DNA of 41,610 nucleotides from Rouxiella badensis (GCF_002093665.1 NZ_MRWE01000043.1:1-41610), one strand, 5' to 3'; counted from the stretch's first letter, positions 14,166 through 23,760 are shown. The notes: a model not told the origin generated them from the letters alone. Numbers and translations are program-made.

Positions 14166-15212
14166 ATGTCGGTAATAAGCGTGCTGAATAAATTAGCCCC
14201 GGCGACAGACACCACCACGACCCGCCTGAAACTCGGGGACTTTCAGTTTACCGACTTCGAAGTGCCCGAGCGCCTGTCGATCCCGGCTAAACAGAAAACC
14301 GTGATGCACCAAATGATTGGCGGCAAGCGAGTCGTCGACGTGCTTGGCGTGGAGTACGACGCGTTTAGCTGGTCGGGCACGATTACCGGGGCCAATGCGG
14401 GGGATCGGGTGACCACGCTCGAACGTATGCGTGACGCTGGGAAGATGCTGACCATGACCCTCGGGACCTACAGTTTCAACGTCGTGATCACCGCCTTTAC
14501 GCCAGTGTTCGAGTTTGTCTATCGCAGACCCTACACCCTTGAGGTGGCGATCGTTGAGCGTACTGACGCGCCGGTCCGCGCCGATACCCTGACCGGCGCC
14601 CTTAATGCGCTCGTTAACAGCGATCTGGGCAAGGCGCTGGATCTCGCCGCGGTGGTCAACGCCTCATCGGTTAAAGATGTGACCACCAGCGCGACTTCGG
14701 CGGTAAGCGGCGTGACGTCGGCGATGGCCACGGTGCAGTCGGCGGTCAATCAGGTGACTGACTTTGCGCATGCGACCATTGATACCGTGCAAACGGTGGT
14801 CAGGCCGATAGTCGCCGCGCAGAAGGTCGTCAGCCAGGCGATTACGCAGGTGGAGGCCGAGGCGACCAAAATCACCACCCTCGGTGGGCTGGTACCTGGG
14901 AATCCTATCTCAAAAACCATCACCAACTTACTGAGCCAGGTCAAAACAGCGACCCAGCTCCCGGCGTTATATCAGTTGCAGAGCGTGCTCGGCCGGTTGA
15001 GTAAGAACGTTCAGTCGGGCCAGACCGCCGACGGCGTTCGTACCATTACCCACTCCGGCGGCAACCTCTTTCAGGTGGCATCCGAGCAGTTGGGTGACGC
15101 CTCGCTCTGGACCGCGCTGGCGACGGTTAACCACCTTACTGATACCTCGCTCACCGGCATCAATACGCTGATCGTTCCTTCAAACCCGACGAACGACCTT
15201 CAAACGAGCTAA
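14166..15212 (+). CDS. Baseplate/tail-tube initiator with C-terminal LysM-like repeat
   Basis: A 348-residue protein. The N-terminal 130 residues (KLGDFQFTDFEVPERLSIPAKQ...) look like the beta-rich domain of baseplate proteins related to Mu gpN, often called DNA circularisation protein. The middle is Ala/Val/Thr-rich and helical. The last 55 residues (HSGGNLFQVASEQLGDASLWTAL... INTLIVPS) have the pattern of a LysM fold, common in baseplate hub proteins such as XkdP and T4 gp53. It probably sits where the tube joins the baseplate and may bind peptidoglycan or trimerise. GGAG lies 8 nt upstream. It starts 10 bp after the tape-measure gene and ends 2 bp before the hub gene. Confidence 0.75.
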   Translation: MSVISVLNKLAPATDTTTTRLKLGDFQFTDFEVPERLSIPAKQKTVMHQMIGGKRVVDVLGVEYDAFSWSGTITGANAGDRVTTLERMRDAGKMLTMTLGTYSFNVVITAFTPVFEFVYRRPYTLEVAIVERTDAPVRADTLTGALNALVNSDLGKALDLAAVVNASSVKDVTTSATSAVSGVTSAMATVQSAVNQVTDFAHATIDTVQTVVRPIVAAQKVVSQAITQVEAEATKITTLGGLVPGNPISKTITNLLSQVKTATQLPALYQLQSVLGRLSKNVQSGQTADGVRTITHSGGNLFQVASEQLGDASLWTALATVNHLTDTSLTGINTLIVPSNPTNDLQTS

Positions 15213-15214
15213 CT

Positions 15215-16309
15215 ATGGATATTAATAACGCGATAGTGACGTCCGGCGTGCGAAATATCGGCGGTCGCTGCCTGTTAAACGGCGTTGAGGTGCCTTTTGT
15301 CACCTTTGACGTGGAAAGTAATTCCTTCCGTTCGGCCTCTACCTTCAACCTGACGCTGGCAACCTCTGCGCTTCCGGATGCAATGGGACTGCTCAATTAC
15401 TGGTCCACGCAGACCACCATCAAGGTCGAGCTCTCGGTCAAGTTGGTGACGCAGTCCGGTATCGACGAGAAAAAGCTGATTGTCGGCAATATTGATGATT
15501 GGGATTTTAATCCGGCGCATTTTGAAATTACCGCCAGCGGGCGCGACTATACCGGCCTGCTGATCGACGCCAAGTCGGCTGGAGAGAGTTTCAAAAACTA
15601 CACCAGCTCGCAGATTGCCAGCCTTTTGGCGCAGCGCCACGGATTGACCCCGATGGTCACGGCGACCACCGGTCGCTTTGGTGAGTTTTATCAGATTGAT
15701 TCAGCGCATCTGACCGGCGAACAGACCGAGTGGGACCTGCTGAATACGTTGGCGAGCATAGAGGGATATTCGGTCTACGTGGAGGATAACAGCCTCTATT
15801 TTCAGCCGGCGCCTGACCCCGCGAAAGCCGACAACTACGTGATTCGTTGGCAGCCGCCGGGGTCACTGACCTACCCGCAGTGTAATCTGTCTGATGACCT
15901 GCATTTCACCCGGGCGCTGACGATTGCAAAAGGCGTCAAGGTCGAGGTGAAGAGCTGGAACTCTAAACGCAAAAACAAGCAGTTTGTTGCCACCTACCCT
16001 AAGACCTCGACCCAGGAAAATCCGCAGGTTTACACCATCATCCGTAACGGACTTACCCCGGAGTCAGCGGACGCACTGGCGCTCTCGCTTTATAAGAGCA
16101 TCGTGCAGCACGAAATGAAGTTTACCGCCTCGACGGCGGGGGACAATCTGCTCACCCCGCATACGCTGGTGCGTATTGAGGGGACTCAAAGCCCGTTTGA
16201 CCAGATTTATTACTGTGACAGCGTGCGCCGGACCTTAAGTTGGGATTCGGGTTACACCATGTCAATTTCCGGCAAGAACCATAGCCCAGCACTGGATGTC
16301 TCCTCATGA
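15215..16309 (+). CDS. Baseplate hub protein (Mu gp44 / P2 gpD-like)
   Basis: The 364-residue protein shows the plan of myophage hub proteins (T4 gp27, Mu gp44). It is beta-rich throughout, with a central segment KKLIVGNIDDWDFNPAHFEITASGRDYTGLLIDA of the type that forms the pseudo-sixfold tube ring. A LysM-like 'WDLLNTLASIEGYSVYV' region follows. The hub trimer connects the hexameric tube to the trimeric spike. Its stop overlaps the start of the spike gene (ATGA), so translation is coupled. The start at 15215 is 2 bp after the previous stop. Confidence 0.82.
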   Translation: MDINNAIVTSGVRNIGGRCLLNGVEVPFVTFDVESNSFRSASTFNLTLATSALPDAMGLLNYWSTQTTIKVELSVKLVTQSGIDEKKLIVGNIDDWDFNPAHFEITASGRDYTGLLIDAKSAGESFKNYTSSQIASLLAQRHGLTPMVTATTGRFGEFYQIDSAHLTGEQTEWDLLNTLASIEGYSVYVEDNSLYFQPAPDPAKADNYVIRWQPPGSLTYPQCNLSDDLHFTRALTIAKGVKVEVKSWNSKRKNKQFVATYPKTSTQENPQVYTIIRNGLTPESADALALSLYKSIVQHEMKFTASTAGDNLLTPHTLVRIEGTQSPFDQIYYCDSVRRTLSWDSGYTMSISGKNHSPALDVSS

Positions 16310-16902
16310 AAGCATTAATGAACGCGATGGCGAGCCGAGCCATGCAGGCGAGCGCCGGGGATACCGGCACGCGGCAGGGCATCATTACTGCCTACGATCC
16401 CGCTGCCTATGCCGTCAAGGTTCAACTACAGCCCACCGGCGAAGAAACCGGCTGGATACCGCTGCAATCTCCGTGGGTCGGCAACGGCTGGGGCCTTGTC
16501 GCCGGACCGGTGATTGGCGCAGTGGTGGTCATCGAACCCGACTCTTTCAACATCGGCAATGGCGTCGTGGCCGGGCAGCTGTTTAACGACATTGACCGCC
16601 CCCCTGCGGTGCCATCGGGTGAGTTCTGGCTCGTTCATCAGTCCGGTTCTTTGCTGAAGTTCACCAACGACGGGCAGGTGCGGGTCAGTTCGACGGAGAA
16701 AATTACCTATACCGCACCGGCCCATCACTTTATCGGCGGCGACGTGACCGTCGATGAAAATCTGATTGTGGTGAAAGATATCTATGACCAGAACCAAGCA
16801 TCTGGCTCGGTAAAGACCCTTCGCACTACCTATAACGGCCATACCCATCACGAGAACGGGCAGGGGAGTAATACCAACGGCCCGAACCAGCAAATCACCT
16901 AA
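16306..16902 (+). CDS. Baseplate spike protein (gpV / Mu gp45-like)
   Basis: A 198-residue protein with an N-terminal OB-fold (about residues 18-95, GIITAYDPAAYAVKVQLQP...GPVIGAVVVI) and a repetitive beta-helical shaft. The tip has the HTHH motif near residue 178, where P2 gpV and phi92 gp138 bind iron. The spike is a trimer that pierces the outer membrane. The N-terminal region contains 'WIPLQSPWVGNGWGLV', typical of the family. It overlaps the hub gene by 4 bp. Its length is like that of Mu gp45 and P2 gpV. Nothing suggests damage. Confidence 0.88.
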   Translation: MKALMNAMASRAMQASAGDTGTRQGIITAYDPAAYAVKVQLQPTGEETGWIPLQSPWVGNGWGLVAGPVIGAVVVIEPDSFNIGNGVVAGQLFNDIDRPPAVPSGEFWLVHQSGSLLKFTNDGQVRVSSTEKITYTAPAHHFIGGDVTVDENLIVVKDIYDQNQASGSVKTLRTTYNGHTHHENGQGSNTNGPNQQIT

Positions 16903-16913
16903 GCGGGAAACCC

Positions 16914-17279
16914 ATGAAGGATATTTATCACTATATAGGCGGTGACCTAAGCACCTCGCCGACGGGAGACCTGCGTCCCGTGGAGAGTACCGAGCGCGGT
17001 AAGCAGAGGGTTCTCAGGCGGCTCATGACCAATCCGGGGGATTATATTTTTCACCCCGCCTACGGCGCCGGCCTGGGCCAAAAGGTCGGTGAGTCAGTCA
17101 ACATCAATGAATGGAAAGCGCTGATACTCGGACAAATGCTTCTCGAGGATGCGGTGGCGCAGGATCCGACCCCCACCGTCACCCTGACCATTATCGAACA
17201 GGGCGTCAGCGTCTACGTCAGTTACACCGACGCAACAACCGGTACCCCTGCAACTCTCAGTTTCGACGTGACGAGGTAA
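16914..17279 (+). CDS. Baseplate wedge / sheath initiator (gpW, gp25-like)
   Basis: The 121-residue protein matches the T4 gp25/P2 gpW fold, with N-terminal DLRPVESTERGKQRVLRRLMTNPGDYIFHPAYGAGLG, a typical opening of this family, and a beta-rich second half. gp25-type proteins sit at the inner baseplate and start sheath polymerisation. It is preceded by a GCGGGAAA stretch and follows the spike gene by 11 bp. A GTG-started wedge gene follows after 4 bp. Confidence 0.85.
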   Translation: MKDIYHYIGGDLSTSPTGDLRPVESTERGKQRVLRRLMTNPGDYIFHPAYGAGLGQKVGESVNINEWKALILGQMLLEDAVAQDPTPTVTLTIIEQGVSVYVSYTDATTGTPATLSFDVTR

Positions 17280-17283
17280 TCCC

Positions 17284-18411
17284 GTGGCTCTCAATATAAA
17301 AACATTCGCAACGCTGGTTAGCGATCAGGTGACCGCTTTACAGGGCGCCGCCGCCGGGCTGGTGGATACCGCTATCGGCAGCATTCTTCGCTCCATCTTG
17401 GAATCCAACTCGGCGGTGGCGATATGGATACAGCAACTTATCGTGAATCTTCTGGTCACCACTCGGGCGGCAACCAGCTCTGGCGATGACCTCGACAGTT
17501 GGATGGCCGATTTCAGTTTCACTCGTCTTGCGGCCACTGCGGCAACCGGGCAGGTGGTTTTCAGCCGCTTTACGGCGACTAATCAGGCGGTGATTCCCGT
17601 GGGCACTCAGGTGTCGACCACCGACGGCTCACAGGCTTATTTGGTCACCACCGATACCACCAATGCCGCGTATGACCCGACGCTGGCCGGCTACCTGATA
17701 GCCGCTGGCGTCACTTCAGTGCGCGTGCCGGTACAGGCGGTGACGGCAGGGGCGGCGGGGAATGCGCTGGAAGGTACGATCACCGTGATCTCCGGCTCCG
17801 TTCAGTACGTCGATACCGTCACTAACCCGGTGACCTTTGGCACTGGTGAGGACGCCGAGTCTGACACCGATTTTCGCGCCCGCTTCGTGCTGTGGATAGC
17901 CTCACTCTCTAAATCTACGCTGTCTGCAATCGGCTACGCGCTGTCGAGTATGCAAAACGGTGTGACCTACACCCTGACCGAAAATCAGACTTACAGTGGC
18001 CTGTCCCAGCCTGGCTATTTTTATGCCGTGGTGGACGACGGAAGCGGTGCCCCGTCAAGTACATTTCTGGGGCAGGCATACAGCGCTATCGATGCGGTGA
18101 GGGGGTTTACGGTCACGTTTGGGGTTTTTGCACCGGCACGGGTGACGGCAAACATCGCCATGACGATTACCTTGAGTGCGCCCGCCGTGCGCGCCGAGGT
18201 GGTCGCGTTGGTGGATGCCGCGCTAGAGGCTTACGTTGCCGGATTAGCGCTGGGTCAAACGCTTCCCTTCACCCAACTTGCCACCATTGCCTACGGCGCA
18301 AGCCCGTATGTGACCAACGTTACCGGTGTCATGCTGAACGGAAGTTTGGCCGATGACTTAACAGCAACCGCCAGTCAGGTTATCCGCGCTGGCACAATTT
18401 CGGTGAGCTAA
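17284..18411 (+). CDS. Baseplate wedge protein (gpJ / Mu gp47-like)
   Basis: The 375-residue protein has the baseplate J domain, with segments such as DTAIGSILRSILESNSAVAIWIQQL near the N-terminus and FGTGEDAESDTDFRARFVLWIASLSKSTLSAI in the middle, the hallmark of P2 gpJ and T4 gp6. Two copies of each family protein form the wedge heterotrimer with gp53-like and tail protein I. It starts at GTG, 4 bp after the gp25-like gene, so translation is coupled. Its stop is followed at once by the ATG of the next gene. Confidence 0.87.
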   Translation: MALNIKTFATLVSDQVTALQGAAAGLVDTAIGSILRSILESNSAVAIWIQQLIVNLLVTTRAATSSGDDLDSWMADFSFTRLAATAATGQVVFSRFTATNQAVIPVGTQVSTTDGSQAYLVTTDTTNAAYDPTLAGYLIAAGVTSVRVPVQAVTAGAAGNALEGTITVISGSVQYVDTVTNPVTFGTGEDAESDTDFRARFVLWIASLSKSTLSAIGYALSSMQNGVTYTLTENQTYSGLSQPGYFYAVVDDGSGAPSSTFLGQAYSAIDAVRGFTVTFGVFAPARVTANIAMTITLSAPAVRAEVVALVDAALEAYVAGLALGQTLPFTQLATIAYGASPYVTNVTGVMLNGSLADDLTATASQVIRAGTISVS

Positions 18412-19155
18412 ATGGCGACTGGCGACTCTCAAGATATGTTAGGCCGCCTCAAGGCGCTCATTCCGCCGACGTGGTACGGGGACGACAACCCGATAAGAGA
18501 CGCGATCCTGACCGGCTGTGCATCGGCGCTTTCCTGGTGTTACTCGCTTTACCTGTACGCCAAACTGCAGACTCGAATCAATACGGCGACTGACGGCTGG
18601 CTTGATATCGCGGCCTATGATTTTTTCGGTAAAAATCTGCCCCGTTCTGCAGGCCAGTCTGACGATCTTTTTCGCAACACTATTCGCACCAACCTGTTTC
18701 GCGAACGCGGAACGCGCCAGTCTATCATCAAGGTCCTCGAGGATTTGACCGGCAAAACGCCCGATATTTTCGAACCCTCGCGACCTCAGGATACCGGTGC
18801 CTATAGGGGAGCGAGTCTCGGTTATGGACTGGCGGGCGGATACGGTTCGATTTTGATTCCCTATCAGGCGTTTGTTACCGCGTATCGGCCAGACGGCGCA
18901 GGTATCCCCTTTGTTGCGGGTTACAGCGCGGTCTCGGCTGGATACAGCGATGCCTCACGCGGTGAGTATGCTTCGACGGGAATGATTAGCGGCCTGATAA
19001 CCGATACGCAGATTTACGAGGCGATCGCCTCGGTAAAAATGGAAGGCACGCTGGTGTGGGTCAAAATACTCTCACACCGTGCCGACGATTACTCACAACT
19101 AGGGATAGACTTTATTACCGGTGAGTCATCACTGCTCGAGTATGCGCAATGGTAG
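18412..19155 (+). CDS. Baseplate wedge / tail protein I (Mu gp48-like)
   Basis: A 247-residue protein that directly follows gpJ, where P2 has gpI and Mu has gp48. The N-terminal half has PPTWYGDDNPIRDAILTGCASALSWCYSLYLYAK, including the conserved 'DGWLDIAAYDFFG' segment. The C-terminal part is Gly/Tyr-rich and probably contacts the fibres. Wedge proteins of this position join the baseplate to the receptor-binding proteins. ATG follows directly on the stop of gpJ. The next gene (tailspike) starts 57 bp later. Confidence 0.75.
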   Translation: MATGDSQDMLGRLKALIPPTWYGDDNPIRDAILTGCASALSWCYSLYLYAKLQTRINTATDGWLDIAAYDFFGKNLPRSAGQSDDLFRNTIRTNLFRERGTRQSIIKVLEDLTGKTPDIFEPSRPQDTGAYRGASLGYGLAGGYGSILIPYQAFVTAYRPDGAGIPFVAGYSAVSAGYSDASRGEYASTGMISGLITDTQIYEAIASVKMEGTLVWVKILSHRADDYSQLGIDFITGESSLLEYAQW

Positions 19156-19212
19156 CGCCTCCGGTCGTAACACCTTCCCTGAATACCTCTTTCCTTCCAT
19201 TGGAGAAGCACA

Positions 19213-21129
19213 ATGGCATTTATTGATGGTCAACTTCTTACTGCGGCTCAATTAAACGATTTAGCCAACAAGTCCGACCTGGACTCGGCAATCGAAGCCA
19301 AGATTGATGAGATAAACGGCTATAACCTAAGCGCCGCCCAGTCGGCAGACGCGGCGGCCTCGAACAGTGCCTCTGCACAAAGCGCGGTGGCACTTGCCCA
19401 ACAGGCCGCGGCCGAGGCGCTGGCCGCAGAGGACGTATTGAGAAGCGAACTGGCGGCACCGGCCGGAGCCGGCCTTTCAGGCTACCAGATAGGCCAGACG
19501 TATGGGGCTAATACCGTCGGAACAAAGCTCAATCGCAGAATCGACATTGAGGATTTTGCCGATGAAAACTCGGAAGCCGGAGACTGGACAATCGCCATTC
19601 AGGCGGCCATAAACCAGTCACTAATTGATGGCAGCGACGTCTACGGACGGGGTAACTACACCATTTCGAATACGCTGAAAATTGCCGGTTTTGCTTCCCA
19701 GGGATTAAATTTATACCTCAATTCATTGAGCGTTAACTCGGCATTCCCGAAATGCGATAGCTTCTGGGACAGCCCAACGCCGATGATCCTAATTGGTGAT
19801 GGCGGCGCAAACGTCACGGGATTAAATATCACCATCGGTACTTTGCACGGCGGTATTTATAATGCTTCAAGCGGTGACATTGAATATATTGCCGACGGTA
19901 TTAAACCTAACGGCAATGGTTTTGCCCTGTCACATTTTCACATTGGATACGCGCTTTACTGTTACGCCGTTATTCGTACTGGTGACCAGCTTACGCCGAA
20001 TGCCTCGATGTGGATTACCGGAGATTTCTGGACGCAAAACTATCTTGGCGTATTGATGAAAACCGGTACGGGCAGCGGTGCGCCGATCGTCGAAGGGTGG
20101 AAGTTCTTCGTTAAATTTATCGCCGCCAACAACTATGGCGGTATCTGGTTCCTCAACTCCGGGCAATACGCTCAGGTGAACGGAGACTTTGACTTCAATG
20201 GCGGCTGGCTGGGCATTCTGCATCTTTCTGATACCACTTACGTCAGCGAGCTGGTCGGAAATGCCGGTGAAATGCTGACTGACGGCACGACTCAACTGGC
20301 CTTTATGGCTCACTACACTTATCAGGGATCAAATTACGTCATCGTGGCTGCCGATCGGCCTATGTCAGACTACGGTGGCGGCACAGGAACCTTTCCATGG
20401 GCTGCGGGAAGCACGATCACCAGCGTAAAAGCCAGTGATATCGCCATTAAGTTCGACAAAGCGATGCTTGCGGGAGACAACGCGTCATCTAACAACTTCA
20501 TCGATATCATCCACGATTTCCAGTACACCGCGTTCGGTAAAATTCAGGTAGTAGCTGGTTATCTGGCGGGTGTTTATGGTGGGTTACTTCACAGCTCGGT
20601 ATTTCTTTACCAGAACTCGTTCGACGGCGTTACCCAAATCGTTGACGGCATGGCGGTAAGCAACTCCGGAACGACGCTGTCCTTTTATAACAAAACGGTA
20701 TCCGATTCACCTTACTCCAACATAACCGCTGACTTCGTCAACTTCGAGAAAAGGCTTTATCTCAAAGATCATACAACAATCGGCATCAACACCTATATTG
20801 CCGTTCCTCGCGCCACCAGTGCGGATGACTTCACGACTATTCTGCCGCTTACAGATACCTCCACGGATAAATACGGTGAGGAAGGTTCTAAGTGGCACGT
20901 CGAGATAATCTCTAACTACTCCGGCTGTGGCGGTTCACACGACGTCTACATATGGGGAGTCGGAAATGCCAGGGTGACTAACCAGCAGCAGCTCGGCTAT
21001 GCCTACGAATGGCGCTATATGCAACAGGCGAATGCGGACGGTACGGCGATTAGTGGCATCAACCTGCAAATCCGCCAGGATTCGCAGGACGTGATTAAAT
21101 TTTCAGTCAATATGACGAGGATAGGATAA
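19213..21129 (+). CDS. Tailspike / receptor-binding protein with beta-helix-like body
   Basis: A 638-residue protein. The N-terminal 90 residues are an Ala/Ser/Gln-rich helix, typical of trimeric coiled-coil adaptors (LSAAQSADAAASNSASAQS). Then comes DFADENSEAGDWTIAIQAAINQSL, the beginning of the pectate-lyase-like beta-helix found in tailspikes, followed by long repetitive beta-strands. Tailspikes bind and often cut surface polysaccharide. I see no catalytic residues that I can assign. It could be a depolymerase or a passive receptor binder. GGAG lies 7 nt upstream, and it overlaps the next gene by 1 base. Its position after tail protein I is that of the first receptor-binding protein. Confidence 0.72.
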   Translation: MAFIDGQLLTAAQLNDLANKSDLDSAIEAKIDEINGYNLSAAQSADAAASNSASAQSAVALAQQAAAEALAAEDVLRSELAAPAGAGLSGYQIGQTYGANTVGTKLNRRIDIEDFADENSEAGDWTIAIQAAINQSLIDGSDVYGRGNYTISNTLKIAGFASQGLNLYLNSLSVNSAFPKCDSFWDSPTPMILIGDGGANVTGLNITIGTLHGGIYNASSGDIEYIADGIKPNGNGFALSHFHIGYALYCYAVIRTGDQLTPNASMWITGDFWTQNYLGVLMKTGTGSGAPIVEGWKFFVKFIAANNYGGIWFLNSGQYAQVNGDFDFNGGWLGILHLSDTTYVSELVGNAGEMLTDGTTQLAFMAHYTYQGSNYVIVAADRPMSDYGGGTGTFPWAAGSTITSVKASDIAIKFDKAMLAGDNASSNNFIDIIHDFQYTAFGKIQVVAGYLAGVYGGLLHSSVFLYQNSFDGVTQIVDGMAVSNSGTTLSFYNKTVSDSPYSNITADFVNFEKRLYLKDHTTIGINTYIAVPRATSADDFTTILPLTDTSTDKYGEEGSKWHVEIISNYSGCGGSHDVYIWGVGNARVTNQQQLGYAYEWRYMQQANADGTAISGINLQIRQDSQDVIKFSVNMTRIG

Positions 21130-21584
21130 TGGCAGATACAGTGACTCCCACCATTGCGGCATCGTCGAAAGACGTTTTTAATGCTAGCGGTACTGCGACC
21201 AGCACAACCACTTTGCAATCAATCTACCAGGTTCCTGTCTATGTTAATGTCCCGATGCTTAATGCCATGGGCGTTGAAATCAACGGAGGTGATTATGCTC
21301 CGATCTGGGATATGCTCAGCATCGGTGGGCGAATTACCCAGGACCCTAATGCGGATCAAAAGGTGGGGCCGGGCGTTCTTGCCGAGATGACTATTTCAGC
21401 CATAGATACGACCATTGATACCTCGGGCGAAACCGCCGCTGTTAAAGCGATTTATGCCAATCAGAAAATTATAGCCGATAATTTAACGGCAATCGTTCAG
21501 GCTATTAATGCCCACCGTGATAATTATTCTATTCTCCTTCAATATATGATCAACTATAAATTATTGAATCCTGCATCCTCTTAA
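21129..21584 (+). CDS. Small structural protein between tailspike and fibres
   Basis: The 151-residue protein has a Thr/Ser-rich N-terminus, then a middle beta region (VPVYVNVPMLNAMGVEINGG) and a C-terminal helical part. Its ATG overlaps the tailspike stop (TAATG), which suggests coupled translation. The position between tailspike and fibre genes suggests an adaptor or accessory fibre part. I recognise no family. It has no cysteines and no signal peptide, as for structural tail proteins. Confidence 0.6.
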   Translation: MADTVTPTIAASSKDVFNASGTATSTTTLQSIYQVPVYVNVPMLNAMGVEINGGDYAPIWDMLSIGGRITQDPNADQKVGPGVLAEMTISAIDTTIDTSGETAAVKAIYANQKIIADNLTAIVQAINAHRDNYSILLQYMINYKLLNPASS

Positions 21585-21599
21585 TAAGGAGTTTTATCT

Positions 21600-22028
21600 A
21601 TGGCTTTAACCGGTTCCATCACCATTAATTCCCAAAGCTTGCCAGATGCCTATGTCGTCGTGAGCTCAATTACCTTAGAGGGAACAATGGCGCAAGCAAT
21701 GTTTTCGCTTTATGCCACAGTAGGGGCATATATAGCGGGCGCATTACCTATTATCACTTACCCTGGCTATATTCCTTACTCAATGAGTCAGGTCCCTTTA
21801 GATGTGGTAGAAACCTCTACCTATGTAGCAGGGTTATTCCCCGGTTTTACGCGCGTGACAACCGCCGATAAGACTTCAGTGAGTAGCGTAACCACTGACA
21901 GAGCAGCAATTCTGGCTGCTGCGCAAGCCTCGGCAGCTGCGGCAACCAGCAGTTCAGCGTCAACGTCTACCGCAACGAATACGGCAACGAGTGATACCTC
22001 AGGCACCACAGTGAGTGCATCCAGTTAA
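21600..22028 (+). CDS. Small accessory tail protein, Ser/Ala/Thr-rich end
   Basis: A 142-residue protein with a beta-rich first 100 residues and a low-complexity tail of Ser, Ala and Thr (about residues 105-142). AAGGAG lies 8 nt before the ATG. It lies in the AT-rich part of the tail operon, which has a lower GC content than the baseplate genes, so it may have come in separately with the neighbouring fibre gene. I recognise no family. Confidence 0.55.
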   Translation: MALTGSITINSQSLPDAYVVVSSITLEGTMAQAMFSLYATVGAYIAGALPIITYPGYIPYSMSQVPLDVVETSTYVAGLFPGFTRVTTADKTSVSSVTTDRAAILAAAQASAAAATSSSASTSTATNTATSDTSGTTVSASS

Positions 22029-22109
22029 TTTTCCGCAGCCTGTTAATCCTCTCTCCTTATATATTTTTTCCTGAAGCCTAAATCATGCTTATTTCTTTAT
22101 GGAGTTAAA

Positions 22110-23720
22110 ATGGATCGTCAAATTGTCTATCCTGGTGCAATTCCGCTTGAAACAGATTTGTTAAATACTAATAAATATGCCCTGATAGGTTTGGCTAAAC
22201 TCTCAGCATCAATTATGGGGGAGGCTACCTATCTCAGAGGTCTGGAATGTACGCCAACCAATCCGGCCTCAATGACAATAAATATTGCAAAAGGTGAAAT
22301 ATATAGCCTGCAAAACACTGATGGAACGGCATATTCATCCCTCGCGGCAGATACCACTAATTCTATTCTAAAGCAGGGTATTATTCTTTCCTCTACCGCA
22401 TTGACTTTATCGGCACCGACTGTTGCGGGTCAGTCGATTAATTATTTAGTTCAGGTGGCTTACAGCGATAAGGATTCTGGGGCTACAGTCCTACCTTATT
22501 ACAACACTACGGATCCGACGGCTGCCTATAGTGGGCCAGCAGGGTCAAGTGCGACGCAAAATACGGTCAGGTCAGGCATTTGCACCGTAGGTTTGAAGCA
22601 GGGTGTCGCGGCGGTGACGGGGACTCAGTCCACGCCCGCGGCAGATGAAGGATACACTGCCGCTTGGGTTATTACCGTGGTGCAAGGTGCTACGGCGATT
22701 ACTGCTGCCAACATCGGCGTTTCGCCAAACGCGCCGTTCCTTCCGGCCAACGGCCTGGTTGATGGAGGGCAGAAAAAGACCCTGACGCACGCCGTCGATT
22801 TCGGCTCGACCAATGCCTATGCGGCCAACTACATGCCTGCCATCACCTCGTTAACCGACGGCATGGAGCTTACCTTCAAGGCAAAGACCAGCAATACGTC
22901 CAGTGCAAAACTTGCGGTTAATTCTCATTCCGCCTTTCCGTTGTTAAATATCGCTGGCGCAACGCTGAGCGGAGGGGAAATCCTCTCCGGCGGTTTCGCC
23001 ACCGTGAAGTGGAATGCGGGTCTGAGTGCATGGATGCTTATCAATTCGACAGGCGTAGGTGCCGCTCTGACTAACCTCGGACTGGGGTCTACAACCCTTA
23101 AAGGCGGCCTGGTGGGTACGCCTAGAATCTTCACGGCCAGCGCGACCTACACGCCAACACCGGGAACCCGACTGGTCAAACTTACGCTGACTGGCGGTGG
23201 CGGCGGTGGCGCGGGCGCAAAAGCTACGGCAACCTCACAGTCCTTCTCCGGCGGCGGCGGCGGCGCTGGCGCAACCGTGATTGCCTACTTCACGCTGACG
23301 GGCGTGAGTACGTATGCCATTACGGTCGGCGCAGGAGGCGCGGGGGCTAGCAATACGTCTGCCACTTCTGGCGGAATCACTTCATTTGCCGGTTTATATA
23401 CGGCCGCGGGTGGGCAGGGGGCACAGTTTGGGTCCGCGACTAGCGCAGCAGGAGGCGCGGGCGGTACAGCATCCGGCGGCCTGATCAACATTAATGGCGG
23501 ATATGGCAGTGACGGTCAGTCTGGAACTTTCCTGTTAACCGGAAGCGGCGGCAACTCTTACTGGGGCGGAGGCGGGCGTGCAGCTAACGCCACCGCGGGC
23601 GTTACCGGAATGGCCTATGGTTCAGGTGGTGGCGGTGTTTATGATAGCGGCTTAACCGGGACTGCCTTCACCGGAGGTGCGGGCAAGTCTGGCATCGCCG
23701 TCATTGAAGAATACGCGTAA
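22110..23720 (+). CDS. Tail fibre 1 with glycine-rich tip
   Basis: The 536-residue protein opens MDRQIVYPGAIPLETDLL, a common baseplate-attachment segment. The first 310 residues are similar to tail fibre 2. The C-terminal 190 residues are dominated by Gly-rich runs (GGGGGGAGA near 345, later GGGGGAGAT, GAGGAG) separated by short beta strands. Such polyglycine-sandwich tips resemble phage fibre adhesins that recognise LPS or outer-membrane proteins. GGAG lies 7 nt upstream. Base composition changes inside the gene, AT-rich in the first 500 bp and GC-rich after, which suggests a mosaic join. It stops just before tail fibre 2. Confidence 0.82.
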   Translation: MDRQIVYPGAIPLETDLLNTNKYALIGLAKLSASIMGEATYLRGLECTPTNPASMTINIAKGEIYSLQNTDGTAYSSLAADTTNSILKQGIILSSTALTLSAPTVAGQSINYLVQVAYSDKDSGATVLPYYNTTDPTAAYSGPAGSSATQNTVRSGICTVGLKQGVAAVTGTQSTPAADEGYTAAWVITVVQGATAITAANIGVSPNAPFLPANGLVDGGQKKTLTHAVDFGSTNAYAANYMPAITSLTDGMELTFKAKTSNTSSAKLAVNSHSAFPLLNIAGATLSGGEILSGGFATVKWNAGLSAWMLINSTGVGAALTNLGLGSTTLKGGLVGTPRIFTASATYTPTPGTRLVKLTLTGGGGGGAGAKATATSQSFSGGGGGAGATVIAYFTLTGVSTYAITVGAGGAGASNTSATSGGITSFAGLYTAAGGQGAQFGSATSAAGGAGGTASGGLININGGYGSDGQSGTFLLTGSGGNSYWGGGGRAANATAGVTGMAYGSGGGGVYDSGLTGTAFTGGAGKSGIAVIEEYA

Positions 23721-23760
23721 AGGCTACTGCGATTTATCAATAATAAAATTGGAGAACTCA

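Noticed and set aside
23677-23760. Upstream start of tail fibre 2
   Set aside because: It overlaps fibre 1; the paralogous N-terminus and the ribosome site place the start at 23761.
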